From: Absidia repens
Lineage: Eukaryota; Mucoromycota; Mucoromycetes; Mucorales; Cunninghamellaceae
NCBI GenBank assembly: GCA_002105175.1
Contig: MCGE01000042.1
Location: 248,001-312,000 of the forward strand
Direction: 5' to 3'
Length of the DNA stretch: 64,000 bases
Shown here: piece after piece, positions 22,075 through 34,795 of the stretch
Position numbering within the stretch: position 1 is the first letter of the stretch
How the letters are laid out: each line of letters opens with the position of its first letter
The notes under the pieces: model-generated
What the model was told of the DNA's origin: nothing
Database searches by the model: none
Seen by the model: only the letters and a program-made list of their open reading frames with translations
Program-made: the position numbers and the translations under genes

Positions 22075-25000
22075 CTAGGACAACGAGGTGATGGATTGTA
22101 ATTGATGGTGAATGGCTTCGCATTTGGCAGCATTTTCCAACGTCACATGGGCATGGCATTCAAGTCTCCCATCCAGCAGCCAATTAACATATTCGTTTTC
22201 AGATAGTTGCGCGTCCACTTGGTTCAGCAATTGGAAAATCAGTATCGTGTCATGTCGGAGAATCGCCAACCTTTCTCGGCTGAAGAGGAGTTCAACCGAA
22301 AAAGTGTAATGTTTTGGACTAAACCAGAGATCCATTGTATCTGTAGAGTTGTTGTTAATACTGTTCTTTTTCGATGATAGATAGAGTTGATAGCTAAAAT
22401 GATAATAAATAAAAATATCAGAATTGACTTTATCGCCATGTTTCATCGCTTACCAATATGGATCCATATAAGAGACTTGCTGTGTTGTATTGAATAGTCC
22501 TTCCTCAACGTCACGCAAGTAAACTGCCCTGGATATTACTTGGTGTTCCGCTGGTGACTCATAGAGTCCATGCTGTCGACTTGTACCCGCACTTGACCAT
22601 ACCCAGAGCACCCACAGCACCAGCAAACCTACAAGGACACTACCAACCGGGAATGGTAAAAGGTCGTGAATCATTTCCCAGATATCGAGTAATTGACTAT
22701 GCCACCCACTGGTTTTTTGATTATCCATGCCTGATGGTTTGTTGCTTATACCATTTTGAATGCTTGTCGCAGTATTCTTCATTGTCACCACATTGTTGAT
22801 TTGACCTTCAGAAGCACAACCAGTCGTCCCAGTTTTTCCAGATCCACCATTGATTTTATTGCATTGCTCTACTATCATCGGCGTGAATTGTGTGATGCTT
22901 TCCCCATCCCTTTCAATGCCGCTTTCATGACCATGCCTATCCAGTTTAAATGAATGAATATGCTAGAATTTTTCAAGAAAGGTATCATTATAATTACTTA
23001 CTTTTGACCAGAATATTCTTGACAAATTTGACGCCCATACAAATTGATAAGCGAGATTGTGATGGAGATACCCAGCTAATACAGTATCGGATTGAGGGGA
23101 CAAAAGCATCGGCATATGGTAGTTGTGCACTTTTGGTGGAGATTTGTATAACATATCGCCTATAATATACAGTAGTTACTAATAGTGGCCATACTTTTCA
23201 ACATACATTTCATTCAATCACATACAGATAGTCCTCTTTGTTAAGAAGTATTTGAGTTTCGACCACTTCAGCTTCCTTGACTTTGACTAATATTTCATAT
23301 ATCACAGAAAAAAAATAGGAAGTTAGCTAAACCAGGCATCTAATTCCCTGTTTTGAATTAATTTCTAATTTACTCATTGGATTGTTGACAGGCATCACAT
23401 ATTTCAATAACCGCTGTTGCTTCCCATTCACATCGCACCAGGCTCCAACATTTAAATCTAAAAAAGAAAAAGGTAAATAATTTGACAGCCGCTTTCACCA
23501 GCTTCTGGCTTTTCTTCTACATACCACGACTACCACTCGCTGTTGTTTTCTGATCCCAGATACCACCATTAGAAGCTGCGCCAGTCTTTTCTTCAGAAAA
23601 CAGAATGTCATATAATTGTTTCGCTGGTATTGATAGATCCATTTCGTATTCCATTTTTTCAAGGTGATCAGTACAACCGCAATTGATAGGACCAGTTGGT
23701 GCTTGAATATGGGAGGGCAGTTCATCTAATAAAAAAAAAAAAGGAACGTGAGATCGATGGATAGTCCAGTGGGAATATAGTTGTCAACTTTTTTTTCCTT
23801 CCTACCAACAATGTTGAAAGGGGTTGACCCTTCATCTTTCCTCGTTCCTTTTCCATCATCACTGGTTTTCGTTGGTGTATCCTTGGCATGTTTTCCAATT
23901 GACCCAGTTGGGTGTGGGGGATCAGAGTTGTTGTGTTTTCGAGATGTGTTGCCATGGCTGGTGACCGACTCTACTTCTCCCATCCTACTGACATCGAAGA
24001 AGCTTCCACTGCCGGCGACTGTTGCCGCCATCATCGCTGCTGCTATTGCCCCTGATTTTGGTTGATGCTTGTTGTCGCCATTCGCGGTAGAATGCTTTCC
24101 CCCCTTCTTCTTTCGTATACGCTCCAGCCGCGATGACGTCGATGTTGACGGTATAGGTGACGATACTGGTTCCAAACCGGAAATATCTTCGCTACTATGA
24201 GCCCTAGGACGTTGTGTAAGGTCGGGAGAAGATCGTGCTTTTACCGGTTCCGATTTAATGATGGTGGTTGTAGCGTTGTTCTTTTTCTTGGACATGGCCG
24301 CTGACATATGATGGAGAATATCGTACATAGTTTGTAATGGACTAGGCTAAAAACGAAATTATATTAATCAAAGTCGTTGCATTCAACCCTGGTAATGTTT
24401 TCTTGGCTTTTTTTTTCTTACCTCATTGCTTTTTGCATTATCCACCGCAATTCGTAATTTTTCTGCTACCACTTCAATATCATCCATCAGAGTCACTAGC
24501 ATCAAAGGTTCACGCCGAGGAGATACATCATCTTGCTTGAGATCAATAGCGAGAGCAATATTGGATTGTTTGCCAATGTTGGTGATAGAGGGATCCCGAA
24601 CCAATCGAATGTTGGTGATATCTTTCAAACGCACTGCCACTGTATGTACGCAGGTCATCATCACGCAACTATACAACCAGAATGTTTCTTGAGTCACAAA
24701 TGCACGACCAGTATAAGAGTAGCCAAATTCAGAGGTTGGAGGTTTTACATTTTGAGTCAGTTGCACTTGAAGATCTTGTTCCATTTGTTCCAGTGGGCTT
24801 CCAGATCCAATTGGGGAGCTTGGCCAGTCAAGGTCATCATCGTCTTTAGCAATCGTTGTATCAGAGCTGGATGAATTAGGTGTCTTCTTGAGAGAGCAGA
24901 TGAAGGCTAGACAAAAGGTAAATATGTTAGCAAACTATACAAATATATACATGTGTCTTCTTCTCCTTTCTTTCACTCGCTTTTTCTTTTATTACCATCT

Positions 25001-27440
25001 AGCACAACTTCGTGAGTCGCTACACCACCAAATAAAGTTCGAAGTTCCTTATTCCGATTTTCCAATTCGAAGGAGTAGTCTGTCAAGTCAACTTTGGGAA
25101 CGTTGCAATTATCCATATTCGCGGGCCAGATTACTTGATGTCCATCAACTTCACCAAACATAGGACTTGCCGGGGCAACAGCAGAGGTAGGAGGTGGTTC
25201 ATTGCTTTCACCGGAAGATTGGAACATGCTGGGCACTAGAGTCCAAGGTATACCCCAGCTTGTATTACTTGCCGTGATTGATGGTTTTTCGGATGCCAGT
25301 GACAGACTCAAAGGACGTTTGGGAGTAAGGTGAGATCTACTACCGTTGATGCTGATATTGTTGTCATTACTTTTAATAAATGTGTTGCTGTTGTCTTGGG
25401 AATTCACTTCCATATCATTGTTGTTTCCGTCCTTGGTAGATTGATCTATTGCTGGGAGTTGTGATGCAGTATTTGGTGGACTGAAAAGGGATGCACCGGT
25501 TTGAGATGATGTTGGCGCACGGGCAGCTTCCCAAACGAGCATTGGTGTCAATGAAGTAGAGTTGGCTAGGGAGACGCGGTCATTGTCAGCGGATGTTGAT
25601 AAAAGTACAATTGTTGGTTGGGAATCATGACCTTTACTGTCATTTGGTATTTCAGAGTTGTTCGGCGATGTTGTATATAATTCTTGTGAAGTCGAAATAG
25701 TATCAGTGATGAAAGATTTGGATGCATCTACATGGCTATATGATCGCTTCGAATGATTATCATGAGGCTCGTGCAAATTGCTGTTGTTGTTGTTGTTGCT
25801 GTTGTTGTTGTTATCATCAGTTGTTGGGTTTGAAACTAAACGTGAAGGTACTTGTTCGTTTTGAATTGCTAATCGTTTGGCCTTGTCAAAAGCTGCGATC
25901 CAATCCTTCATTTCATCTTCAGTTTCCGCTTGCATAACAATAGGAGATCTATCAGGTTGAAAAAATCAAAAAATATAATTGAGTATTGAATTGGTTGCTA
26001 TAAATAAATACACATTTTTTTAAAACTTACTTCTGGACACAAACCACCTCAAAGCAATACCGACGATCAATATCACCGACTGGCTTTATTTCGGATAAGA
26101 GAACCGAGACTCGTTCGTCCAAGCTGATGGCACCTTTCAGCTTGGGAGATGCATTGATAAGGCAAGATCCAAAAAAACCATCATACAAAAAGAACCATCT
26201 ACGAGTCCAATAACCACGAGGACCACGAGTAAACAAATAGCCCCATTTTTGATGTTTTTTTTGGTGTTGATCAGGAGATGTCTTTTCCAAATAATCCATC
26301 GAAAATTGCTTCGCCATAGGTGATTGAAGTATAGTATTGAATGCTGAAGGGGCGTATTTGTCAAGATCACGAGGAGGCTGAGCTTGGTTGATGAATTCGT
26401 TTTCCAATTCCTTGCGGGTATTTTGAAGTTTATGCAATTGGTAGTTACATGTACCTTTGTCCTAATGAATATGGTCATTAATTCAATGTTTGTAATATAC
26501 AATATCAACGTAATCAACCCAACTTACGTCCACTAGCCATTGCTTCCAAGATGCCAAATGGTTGTCCAATTTCTGCCAAACATTTATTCCACCGTCAAAA
26601 TCATTCAAATGGGCTAAGGTAGCCGCTGAGAATTGTTCCACCAGAGTATGTTCAAGAGCCGATCGGAATTGGAGGAGACGTACGACGTGTTGACCAGACA
26701 TATGCACATAGTATTTTCGCGCTTCATGTAATCTAAATGCTTCTTCACGTAATGCCGATACTTCTTTGGACCGACTTTGTGCTGAGTATTTGGTGAGTTG
26801 AGCTTCGTATCGTTCCAGGGCCTTTTCATGTTGCTTGCGAAAGTCTTTAAATTCTTTGAGTTGTACCTTGACAAATTGTTGAAGGGGCTGAATAAAATTA
26901 TCTTCAAGGTCAGATACCTAAAAAAGCGATCATTAGTAAACTATAATAATCCCAAGTCTTCCCACCAGCATGATACATACCAATTTCGTTTTAAACGCTA
27001 GACTAGTCTGCAAAGCGTCAGAGAAGCTTTTGATAACAGCTCCAGTAAAGTGAGGATCTACAAAAAAAAAAAAAAAAAAAAAGGAGGGGGTGAGAGACAA
27101 GAAAGCAAAGCAGTCAATGAAACCATTCTATTACAAAGATTCCTTTGTTAACCTTACCTATTAACGCATTGTCAATACCAACAGGGATAGCTTTCTTACA
27201 CACCAAGTTAGTTTCCAGGTTGAATTCTAAAGTAACAAAAAAGTCGTCAGTAATATATAATATATATAGCAAATATTTCAACCTACTGTTTAGCCTATCA
27301 CAATAAAGTCTGAGGTGTTTCGAGAGAGTATCAAGCCATTTTTCAAGTTGGTCGAGCTGTTCGTCAAAGTGGTGGACATTAGCACGATAAACTGGGGAAT
27401 CAGTGATAGCATCGTTTAACGTTATCAAAGAAGGTTGCAT
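22075..27440 (-). CDS. Sip3/Lam1-like sterol-transfer protein (BAR-PH-GRAM/VASt-membrane anchor), with an apparent 1-base frameshift
   Basis: Lam/Ltc family proteins sit at ER contact sites and move sterol between membranes. Fourteen exons on minus: 27440-27287, 27226-27158, 27057-26981, 26917-26528, 26461-26031, 25948-24996, 24906-24422, 24346-23806, 23725-23525, 23457-23374, 23286-23226, 23159-23002, 22936-22454, 22393-22075; ~1,468 residues if the frameshift is bridged. Order: N-terminal BAR-like helices (to ~330), PH domain (KWGYLFTRGPRGYWTRRWFFLYDGF), long Ser/Asn-rich linker, GRAM-like block (EFGYSYTGRAFVTQETFWLY), VASt/StART-like block (MEYEMDLSIPAKQLYDILF; LNVGAWCDVNGKQQRLLKY), one transmembrane segment (VGSVLVGLLVLWVLWVW), then a ~170-residue tail. 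In exon 13 the frame ...KSMVMKAALKGMG must shift by one base to reach ESITQFTPMIVEQ (CCCC at 22902-22905 on plus). A different donor (AGTAA|GTAATT) would avoid the shift but give an unfamily-like peptide. Confidence 0.85.
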
Positions 27441-27728
27441 AGTCTTTTGTTAACGGATGCCTCTGTACAGTGTTGAGGTTGGTGAAGACAAAGGAAGAAG
27501 GGAGAGATGGTAAAGGAATATAAAGAGGGAGGGAGAGAAATAAAAAGGCTGCAAAAAAAAAAAAAAAAAAATTAAGGGGGAAACAAAATTGACAAGATGC
27601 CTAAAATGATGGGGAACATTTTAATCGCCGCGCATTTTTTTCACATCTCATTCGAGTCAATTGGGATGACAAAGATACCAGCTCTTTTTTTTTTTTTTTC
27701 TTTTTACACCTCAACTTTTTACTTAAAC
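27441..27728. promoter_or_regulatory. Shared divergent promoter region
   Basis: 288 bp separates the start codons of the Lam-like gene (minus) and the unknown helical protein (plus), so it must hold both promoters. It contains an A run (27551-27570), a T run (27687-27700) and C/T-rich leader sequence before the plus-strand ATG. No specific factor site can be assigned. Confidence 0.5.
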
Positions 27729-30717
27729 ATGGCCTCCGAGCAACAGGTTGACTTGAAGGCCTTAAGTGGATCCTTGTCAAATAGCTACTCCTCTTTATTA
27801 CAACATACTTCTCTCACCAAAGAACAGGTAAGTTGACAACCTAGGTGTTAAACTTAAAAAAAGTGACTAAGCGCTACTTCCCTTCTTTCATAGGTCATTC
27901 ACCATCTTGATCAGCTCTCTACTTACAGTAGCCACCTCCACTTACTTGGTTTACTGATGCTCTATTAGGCACCTTGTTGGTCCTCGAAGCTCAGTTTGAA
28001 CAGGACAACGATGTTAAAGGATTGGATCCAATATTCAACCTCTTATCGGTATGGACACGTCGGTTGTCTGGTGCGGCGACTCCTGATGTGACTGAAAAGG
28101 CATCGCTCTTAACCACTGTATTGACGCTATTCTCTGAAAAATTATTGTCCTTGGATGTGTTTGATGTGGCAACTCTACCTATTCGAAAGAATGCATGGTT
28201 GGGCTTGGTAGCGTTTGTGGGGTGCTCTCCGAAGTCCTTTGACGAAGAACATCTTTTGACGGCTATGACCAAGGTTGTCCAATTTTATACGCAAAAACAA
28301 CAAAATGGTGATACATCTATGGTGGAAACATTGGAAGCTGGTGTTGCTCATGCATTGGCTGGATCAACCTCTTTGAACGTTTTTGAAATGGATCACTGTC
28401 AACAATTATTGGAGTCTTTGATACGATTGGAAACCCATCGCTTCCCCGAAGGATCGTGGTCTATTGCTTTACTTTTGGAACATGCTGTTGACATTCGATC
28501 TAAACTGGAACCTACTACTCGCGCTGAAGCTGATATTGATACCCTGTACTCTTTGGCTGAAAATATCTTGGAAAAGCAGAAGGAGTCTCCGGATGATTTG
28601 CCTGCTTACTTTAGTAAGGTCGCTGTTATTGCTGGGATTGTGTAAGTTACTACATATGATATATCAGTATTCATTTTACTCACTTTTTTGATACTCATTG
28701 GGAATCTAGGCGAATGCTTCAATTCAACCAAGGTCAAAAGACGACGAAAATTCAAGAAATATCCCAGAAGGCACAAGAATTATTCATCACTCACTTTAAC
28801 AATTTATTACAACAATCAATGGATCGTCATCAAACGGCATCATTTTCTCTGAATCAAGATACTTTGGCTTACTTTAGTGGTCAGTGTTTGCCCAACATGC
28901 CAGTGAAAATAATGAAGTCTCTCGATTCGAAGGTAAAAACCGGCAAAATACTAAAAACGGAACAGTATTAGTGGAGATATTTAAAAATGATTCTTATTTT
29001 TTGTAGGCTCTACTGCAAGTCCTTATCTCATTCTATTCGACAAGTGATCGTTTATGGAAAGAAGGACAAATTATACGAGGATTAAAGGATGACACAGTAT
29101 TGGTGGAATTGCAAAAGAATACTCTTTACAAAGAAATTGGACGGATATCTCGAGCTATTGGCAAGGTGATCCAAGTACTGCTGGAGCAGGACGTTCAAGG
29201 TGGGCCCGAAGCAATCCAGTCTTCAATTGATAGGTACAAAGAAAAAAGAGGGTATATATCATCATTTTATCATTTACCTATATTCTTTCTCTTATTTAGA
29301 CTCGATGGACTATCATACAACGTCTTTATTGATTGGGATCAATACACAGCCGAGCACGAAGGAACCACCAAGACAGGCGGTAATTATTATAAGAAAACTT
29401 TAATATCAGAATATATGTCTTATCTTTTCTCTGGTTGTATGTGAAATACTAGATGAACAAAAATTGTACAACAACGTAGAATCCAACATGTGGGCGATTT
29501 TCAAAACTATGGTATTTGCTTATACGGCTATTTTGAAATCGGTGGCAGTGGATGTAGCAGATGGACAAGGTCTCATTCAAGTCCCACATGCTGGTAAGAT
29601 TCAATGAAAGATGATTCATGAAACGAACTTCCATAGTAAATTGACCATTCTTGCGTTTTTTTTTGGGGGGGTCTTCTAGTGCAAGGCATTTTATCTATTT
29701 ACGCCAACTTGAACTTTATCAATGAAAAATTGGGCTCTGCAAATGGATTCCAAGCATATCAAGAAACTCTCACTAATTCTGTGGCCTACTTGAAGCATGA
29801 TGATAATAAATGCCAATTAAACAAGCTCATGTCTTTGGCATTCCGAGAATATGGTAAAAAAAAAAAGGATTAGAAGATCTCTCAGAAAAATCACCCCTCG
29901 GATACTGACCACAGCGGATCGTTTATTTCTTCTAATAGGATCGAATTCATACACATCTGACCAAACACCTTCAACAAACATAATATCCCACATTCAACGA
30001 TGCCGACTTCTATTCTTTATGAATTTAGCCGAACAAGTAATGCCGGAGCTAGACGAACAAGTGCTCGAACAAGACATATTACCGGTGATTTACCCTATCT
30101 TGAAGTGGAAGACGATTATTGATAAAGACCTATACGAAAGTGCCCATGCTGCAACACTCAGTATATTCTCCGCACAAAAACCTGTTTCCCGTGAACTTGC
30201 TGGTGGTTATGCATCAATTTTGATCAATGTAAGTAGATCATCCCAGAAGAAGAAAAAAATAAGTATGCAGATGATTTACTCTAACCCCGCCCTCTCTTTT
30301 TTTTTTTTTTTTGTTACTTAGAACTTCCCGGAACCATTAACCCATCATCAAATCCGTCTTGCTTATGTCACAATGGTACAATCTTTGTGTGAATTGGACG
30401 ATTCTGTAGCTTGGTTGACAGTGCAGCATGTGTTGGAGAAGATCAATCAATTGCAAGATGATGAAACAGCAACTACATTAAGGTCGGAATACTTGGTTCT
30501 CCTTATTGACTTGTTGAAACCATTGTCCCTTGGACCTTTCTTCAGCAAAGCATTGGTTATTGTGGAAAAATTGATCAAGAAACAGGAAACAAAAGGAATG
30601 CGACAATCGACACTCAAGATAGTATACGAAACCATCAGCGGGTCTGGTATTTCTGATATGCGCAAGGTGGAAGCTGTTGGATGGTATTTGGAATTGAAAC
30701 GACAACTCAGTCTGTAG
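27729..30717 (+). CDS. Conserved-looking helical-repeat protein, function unknown
   Basis: Nine exons: 27729-27827, then an exon ending 28641, 28710-28932, 29007-29233, 29300-29379, 29453-29593, 29680-29853, 29939-30228, 30322-30717. About 780-792 residues, almost entirely amphipathic helices of HEAT/ARM character with no membrane segment, signal peptide or zinc motif. Exon 2 has two readings. With the strong acceptor before 27894 the frame reads VIHHLDQLSTYSS and then meets a stop unless one base is added (GCC at 27931-27933 read as GCCC). With the weaker acceptor ending at 27931 the exon starts at 27932 (PPPLTWFTDALLGTLL) and stays open with no correction. All later junctions keep phase. 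I do not recognise the family; the divergent neighbour gives no firm clue. Confidence 0.8.
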
Positions 30718-33700
30718 TGTACTCCCTTCACATATCTTAGTTATAGAAATCTATCCATTGAAGTTTGACACTCTTTATAGTATAGTATTTATCAACCATG
30801 TGTAGAAATAGTGATAGATCATAATAAATAATCTCTTCGCCTATGCTTTGCGCTTCGTTTTTTTTTTTTTTTTTTTTTTTTTGTTTTTTTTTTTTGTTTT
30901 TTTCTGAGAAATTTTTTTGAGAAACTATCTCTTCTAGCCTTATGCGTAATTGTTGTTAATTTTTAGGGGTGCAGCGGTGTTTGCTAGGCTTGTAATCCGT
31001 GCGATCGAAATTGTGATAAATTTTGTACTGGGTTCATAAGGAATGAACATGGGGCGGTTTTATTCATGTGGAGTGGTTGTTGACAAAAAAGAGCATCGCC
31101 ACAATCAGTCACCTGTGATCTTGAAATGACCATGTAGTAAAGATGAGAGACGCTCAATTTTGATTTTGTATCTGGGCGGGGTTCTAGGTTTATAATGATA
31201 AAGCAGGCAATAATAGGCGTGGCGTTATATTCTTTGAGCAAATACATCAAATGAATTTTGACTGTATAAAATTTTAAACCTTAAACATTGATATGTTTTT
31301 CTTTTGTTTGTAAAGCATTTCCCGTCATCAAAGAATGTGTTATATATCGTTCAATGGACTGCGCCTGTTTATATTTGAAGTCCAGTGCAATTGATCGCCT
31401 CATACCTACAATAACCTATTTTTCTTTTTGTTTTTTTCTTTTTTTTTTGCACATACATCAGTTTTTTTTCTATTCGCATGTTTGCTGTACTGTATGTATG
31501 GTATGGTTATACCAATTCAACAAAATAAACTAAATGTATGAGAGAGAAGTACATGAAAACAAAAACACATGACAGATTTTATTGAGATGCAGATACATAT
31601 AAACTAGGACAGTAACTAAACTGGTCTAATGATAGTAGCATGACAACTATCTACAGGAGCCGATTAGGAGTGTGTGAGGATGGGCTATCTTTCTTTCGAC
31701 TAAACATAGCTAGTCTAATCAAAGAAGATAAGCTATCCTAAGGTGAGCGACAAACTACTCTACATTGAAGGTCTAACTGAGCGGAGCCAAATTGCTTCAT
31801 CTTGTCTGCGAAGTGTTCAAGAAAGGGGTACCATCATGTCGATGAAGTTGAGTGGCAAAGAAAAAATGTGGTTTCCCTTCCATATCCCGAAGCTTCGCGA
31901 AAAAAATAAAACATTTCAAATGCCGCCCACGTGAAAAATGTTCCCTCTCCGCCTTTCTTTAATTTTTTGGCTCTCTCTTTCTTTTTTGATTTTTTTTTTC
32001 CTTCATTTTTTTTCACCATTCAACCATCGTAATTTTTGGGGAGTCCGCCACTCCTTAGGAAGCGTATCCTTGAAATTCAAAATTTTTACAAAAAAATCTT
32101 CACCATTCAACTTCTATGGGGTTATGTTCGACTTAGAATAGTGTCAGGACTAGTTTGAAGCATTGTCAGCTCAGGGATTACAACATCATGGGAAACCCCT
32201 TTCATTTTGGATCTAGGATTTGAAGATACCAGTAGTTGGATTTTTGGATCCTTCATTAGCTTAGTTTGGTGTTATTGTGTCATAGTTTGCATCAACATCT
32301 CAATAAAATATGTCCTTTTTTTTTTGCTTGCTTCAATGAAAATCCCCCAAAAGTTTCTCTCAAGTCTTGTACAATTGGTTCTTTTTTTTGTTTTTTTTGT
32401 TTTTTTTTTGTTTTTTTACTAAAATCACCCATTTCAATTAGTAAAGTCCATTGTTGTACGTTAATAACAAATATCCCTCTAGAATTTGCTACTCTTTGTG
32501 TAGTATATTAGGTACCTTCTTTGCGAACGCGCTTTTATATTAGAGCTGGCCATTCCTCTAAATTTCCACTAACCTCCCTGTTAGTCTCCGACATACTACC
32601 TCCATTAGATCCTCTCATTAGATTTCTGGTGACAATGAACTTCTTTTGTCTTAGTTTAGTAAACTTCAATAAAATATTCCTTTTTCATTAGATAACTATG
32701 CTATGACTCATATGATATGATAGTGAGAAATGTCGTAAATATTGACCTTGTGAGTGACTTATCGAGCACCTGCTTTCTAGTTCATACATATGTTTTTTTT
32801 TCTGGTTTTCACCTTCCCATTACCTACAGTATTGTATACACTTTTCTAGCATCTTTATCTTGACCATCTATTTTCTTTTTGTAGCACATATTTATAGGAA
32901 ACATCCATTAAATATAAATTTATACCGTATCTTCCTGCGTTAGCCAAACCACGAAGATGTTTAATTCAAGCAACTTAATTCTAAATATGGTAAAAATAAA
33001 ACTGTCCTTTTATTCTATCATACTATATGATATTTTTGTACTGACGTTTTAAGAGTTTGGCTATTATCATAATAGCCAAATTTTATTGTTGCCCTCTACT
33101 GTAGGTCTCGCCACTGGTGTTTTCATTGAGAAGATAAACATGAACTTTTCCGGTAATGTTTAGCAATATTCAATAATGTCATGTCAAGTTTGATGGACTC
33201 TTCTTCTTCAATAACCATTTAATCATGTACTTGAAAGAGATTCATATTATGTTCAGAGGAATAATAACTGTCGCCAGATTTAATGCGGAGCCATACATAC
33301 GATATCATAAGAATATCATATATTTCATACGTCGATGAATACATTTTGGGAAATAATTCTTAATGCGAAGACCTACTGTAAAATAAATCGCAACCAACAA
33401 AAATTTACTTCATGTTCTTCATGAACTACATCATGCCATTCCTCCCATGTACACACCATTGTCTTCAAAAAACATAAAACAAACAAAAGATTGTACAATT
33501 TGAATATTTTTATTTCAGTGTTTATCCTCATAGCAAAAAAAAATAAAAAATAAAAAAAGAGAACCATTGCGATACAAAAAGTAAAAGGTGACTATAACTA
33601 AATTATGCTATGGTATACCGATCATCATGACTACTTTCTACACTAAACTAAATCCACAAAGACCAATCTTTTCTCGCCATTGTTGTTGTCCTTATGCTGA

Positions 33701-33729
33701 TATATGTAATGTGGTGTTGATTGGGTTGA
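30718..33729. other. Large intergenic zone with repeat copy C
   Basis: 3.0 kb between two convergent genes. It holds T-rich low-complexity sequence (30859-30902), a coding-like but broken stretch on minus (30984-31250) and repeat copy C (about 31900-32711). 32712-33729 shows nothing recognisable. Confidence 0.65.
31900..32711 (+). repeat. Dispersed intergenic repeat, copy C
   Basis: Family blocks in order: GCCGCCCACGTGAA (CACGTG at 31928), CT/T-rich leader with an extra insertion, TTCACCATTCAACTTCTATGG, GTCAGGACTAGTTT, ATCATGGGAAACCCC, CCTTCATTAGCTTAG, CAATAAAATATGTCC, then CTCCATTAGATCC and the end CAATAAAATATTCC followed by CTATGACTCAT. No ORF. Boundaries approximate. Confidence 0.8.
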
Positions 33730-34795
33730 CTATGTCGAACCATTAGAGCGTTGCGTAGTATCCTTTTCATCATCATCATCATCATCACCACCTCGTTTCC
33801 GCTTCCGTTGAGCCATTCTACTTGTACCGCTGGTGCGTTTTGTGCTTTTGCTGCGAGGTGATGTTTTTGTTGCTTTTTCTTCCATAGAGGCAAGCATTGC
33901 ATCCATTTGGCCCTTGCGTTGTTCTTGCCTAGCCTTCATCATTTCCCTGAGAGAGTCCAAATCATCGTCTTTATTATCACTGCCATTGTTGTTTTCAGAT
34001 TCATCCAGTCGATGCTTTCCCTTATCGTTATTCTTGGCGGTGGCACTCTTTTTTTCCCGTTTGTTGGCAGCTTCCTTTTCAGCCGCCGCAGTTTCCCTTT
34101 CTTCCCGTTTGATGCGGCGCAGTTGGGCAGCCTTCGTGGTTGTCTTGTCGTAAGATGGGTATGAAGTGACCTTGCCGTTTTGTATTGCCGTGTTGATCAT
34201 TTCCATAAACCTCGGTACATCTGATGCTTTGCTGTGTTCCACGTGTGCCAGAATATGATTCATGTCACCGTTCAACTGAGTATAGTATTTCAATAGATCG
34301 TCTTCCTCCTCCTTTGACCCTGATTATAATCCGCAAATGCACAAAAAAAGTAAAAAAGGAGGGGTTAATAAAAGAATTTTGTTACTATTATTAACAAACA
34401 ATATAATAGTAATAAATTAGCTTACCTTTATATTTCAGTGAGTGGGCGTCGATTGTTTCAGAGCTAACCACCCCTTGCCATAACTCCTTGAAGAAATCAG
34501 TCCAGTCTTTATCACCAGATAAGAATGAGTCTTCTCCATCTAAGCTTCCAGTTAGGTCATAATGTTTTCGTTTACGTGGATCGCTGAGAATAGTGTAAGC
34601 AAAGCCGACAAGTTGGAAACGTTGAGTCGCGTTTTCTAAATCTTGTGCTGTTGAAGTTTTTGATGATTGTTTGTCAGGATGATATTGAAGTGCCAGCCTC
34701 CGATAAGCTTTTTTAATAATGTTTTCGTCTTCGTCTACTTGTTTCTTTTCTATTTCAAGAAGATCGTACAGTGTTTTTCCTTCGGGTAGATGCAT
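33730..34795 (-). CDS. DNAJC9-like J-domain histone co-chaperone
   Basis: DNAJC9 binds H3-H4 and recruits HSP70 during nucleosome assembly; nuclear. Two exons on minus: 34795-34426 and 34319-33730; 319 residues. The J domain is at ~8-80 with an intact HPD (YHPDKQ, His39-Pro-Asp) and the DNAJC9-specific spacing to the RFQLVGFAYTILSD helix. After it come SGDKDWTDFFKELW and the histone-binding region YKGSKEEEDDLLKYY, GDMNHILAHV and PRFMEMINTAIQNG, as in DNAJC9. The C-terminus is a long Lys/Glu/Arg-rich helix then a basic segment and an acidic run (GGDDDDDD), longer than in animal homologues. Histone specificity is inferred from the conserved post-J region. Confidence 0.9.

Noticed and set aside
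30984..31250. 88-codon minus-strand ORF near repeat C
   Set aside because: Isolated; the overlapping frames look equally protein-like, so this is likely decay or chance.
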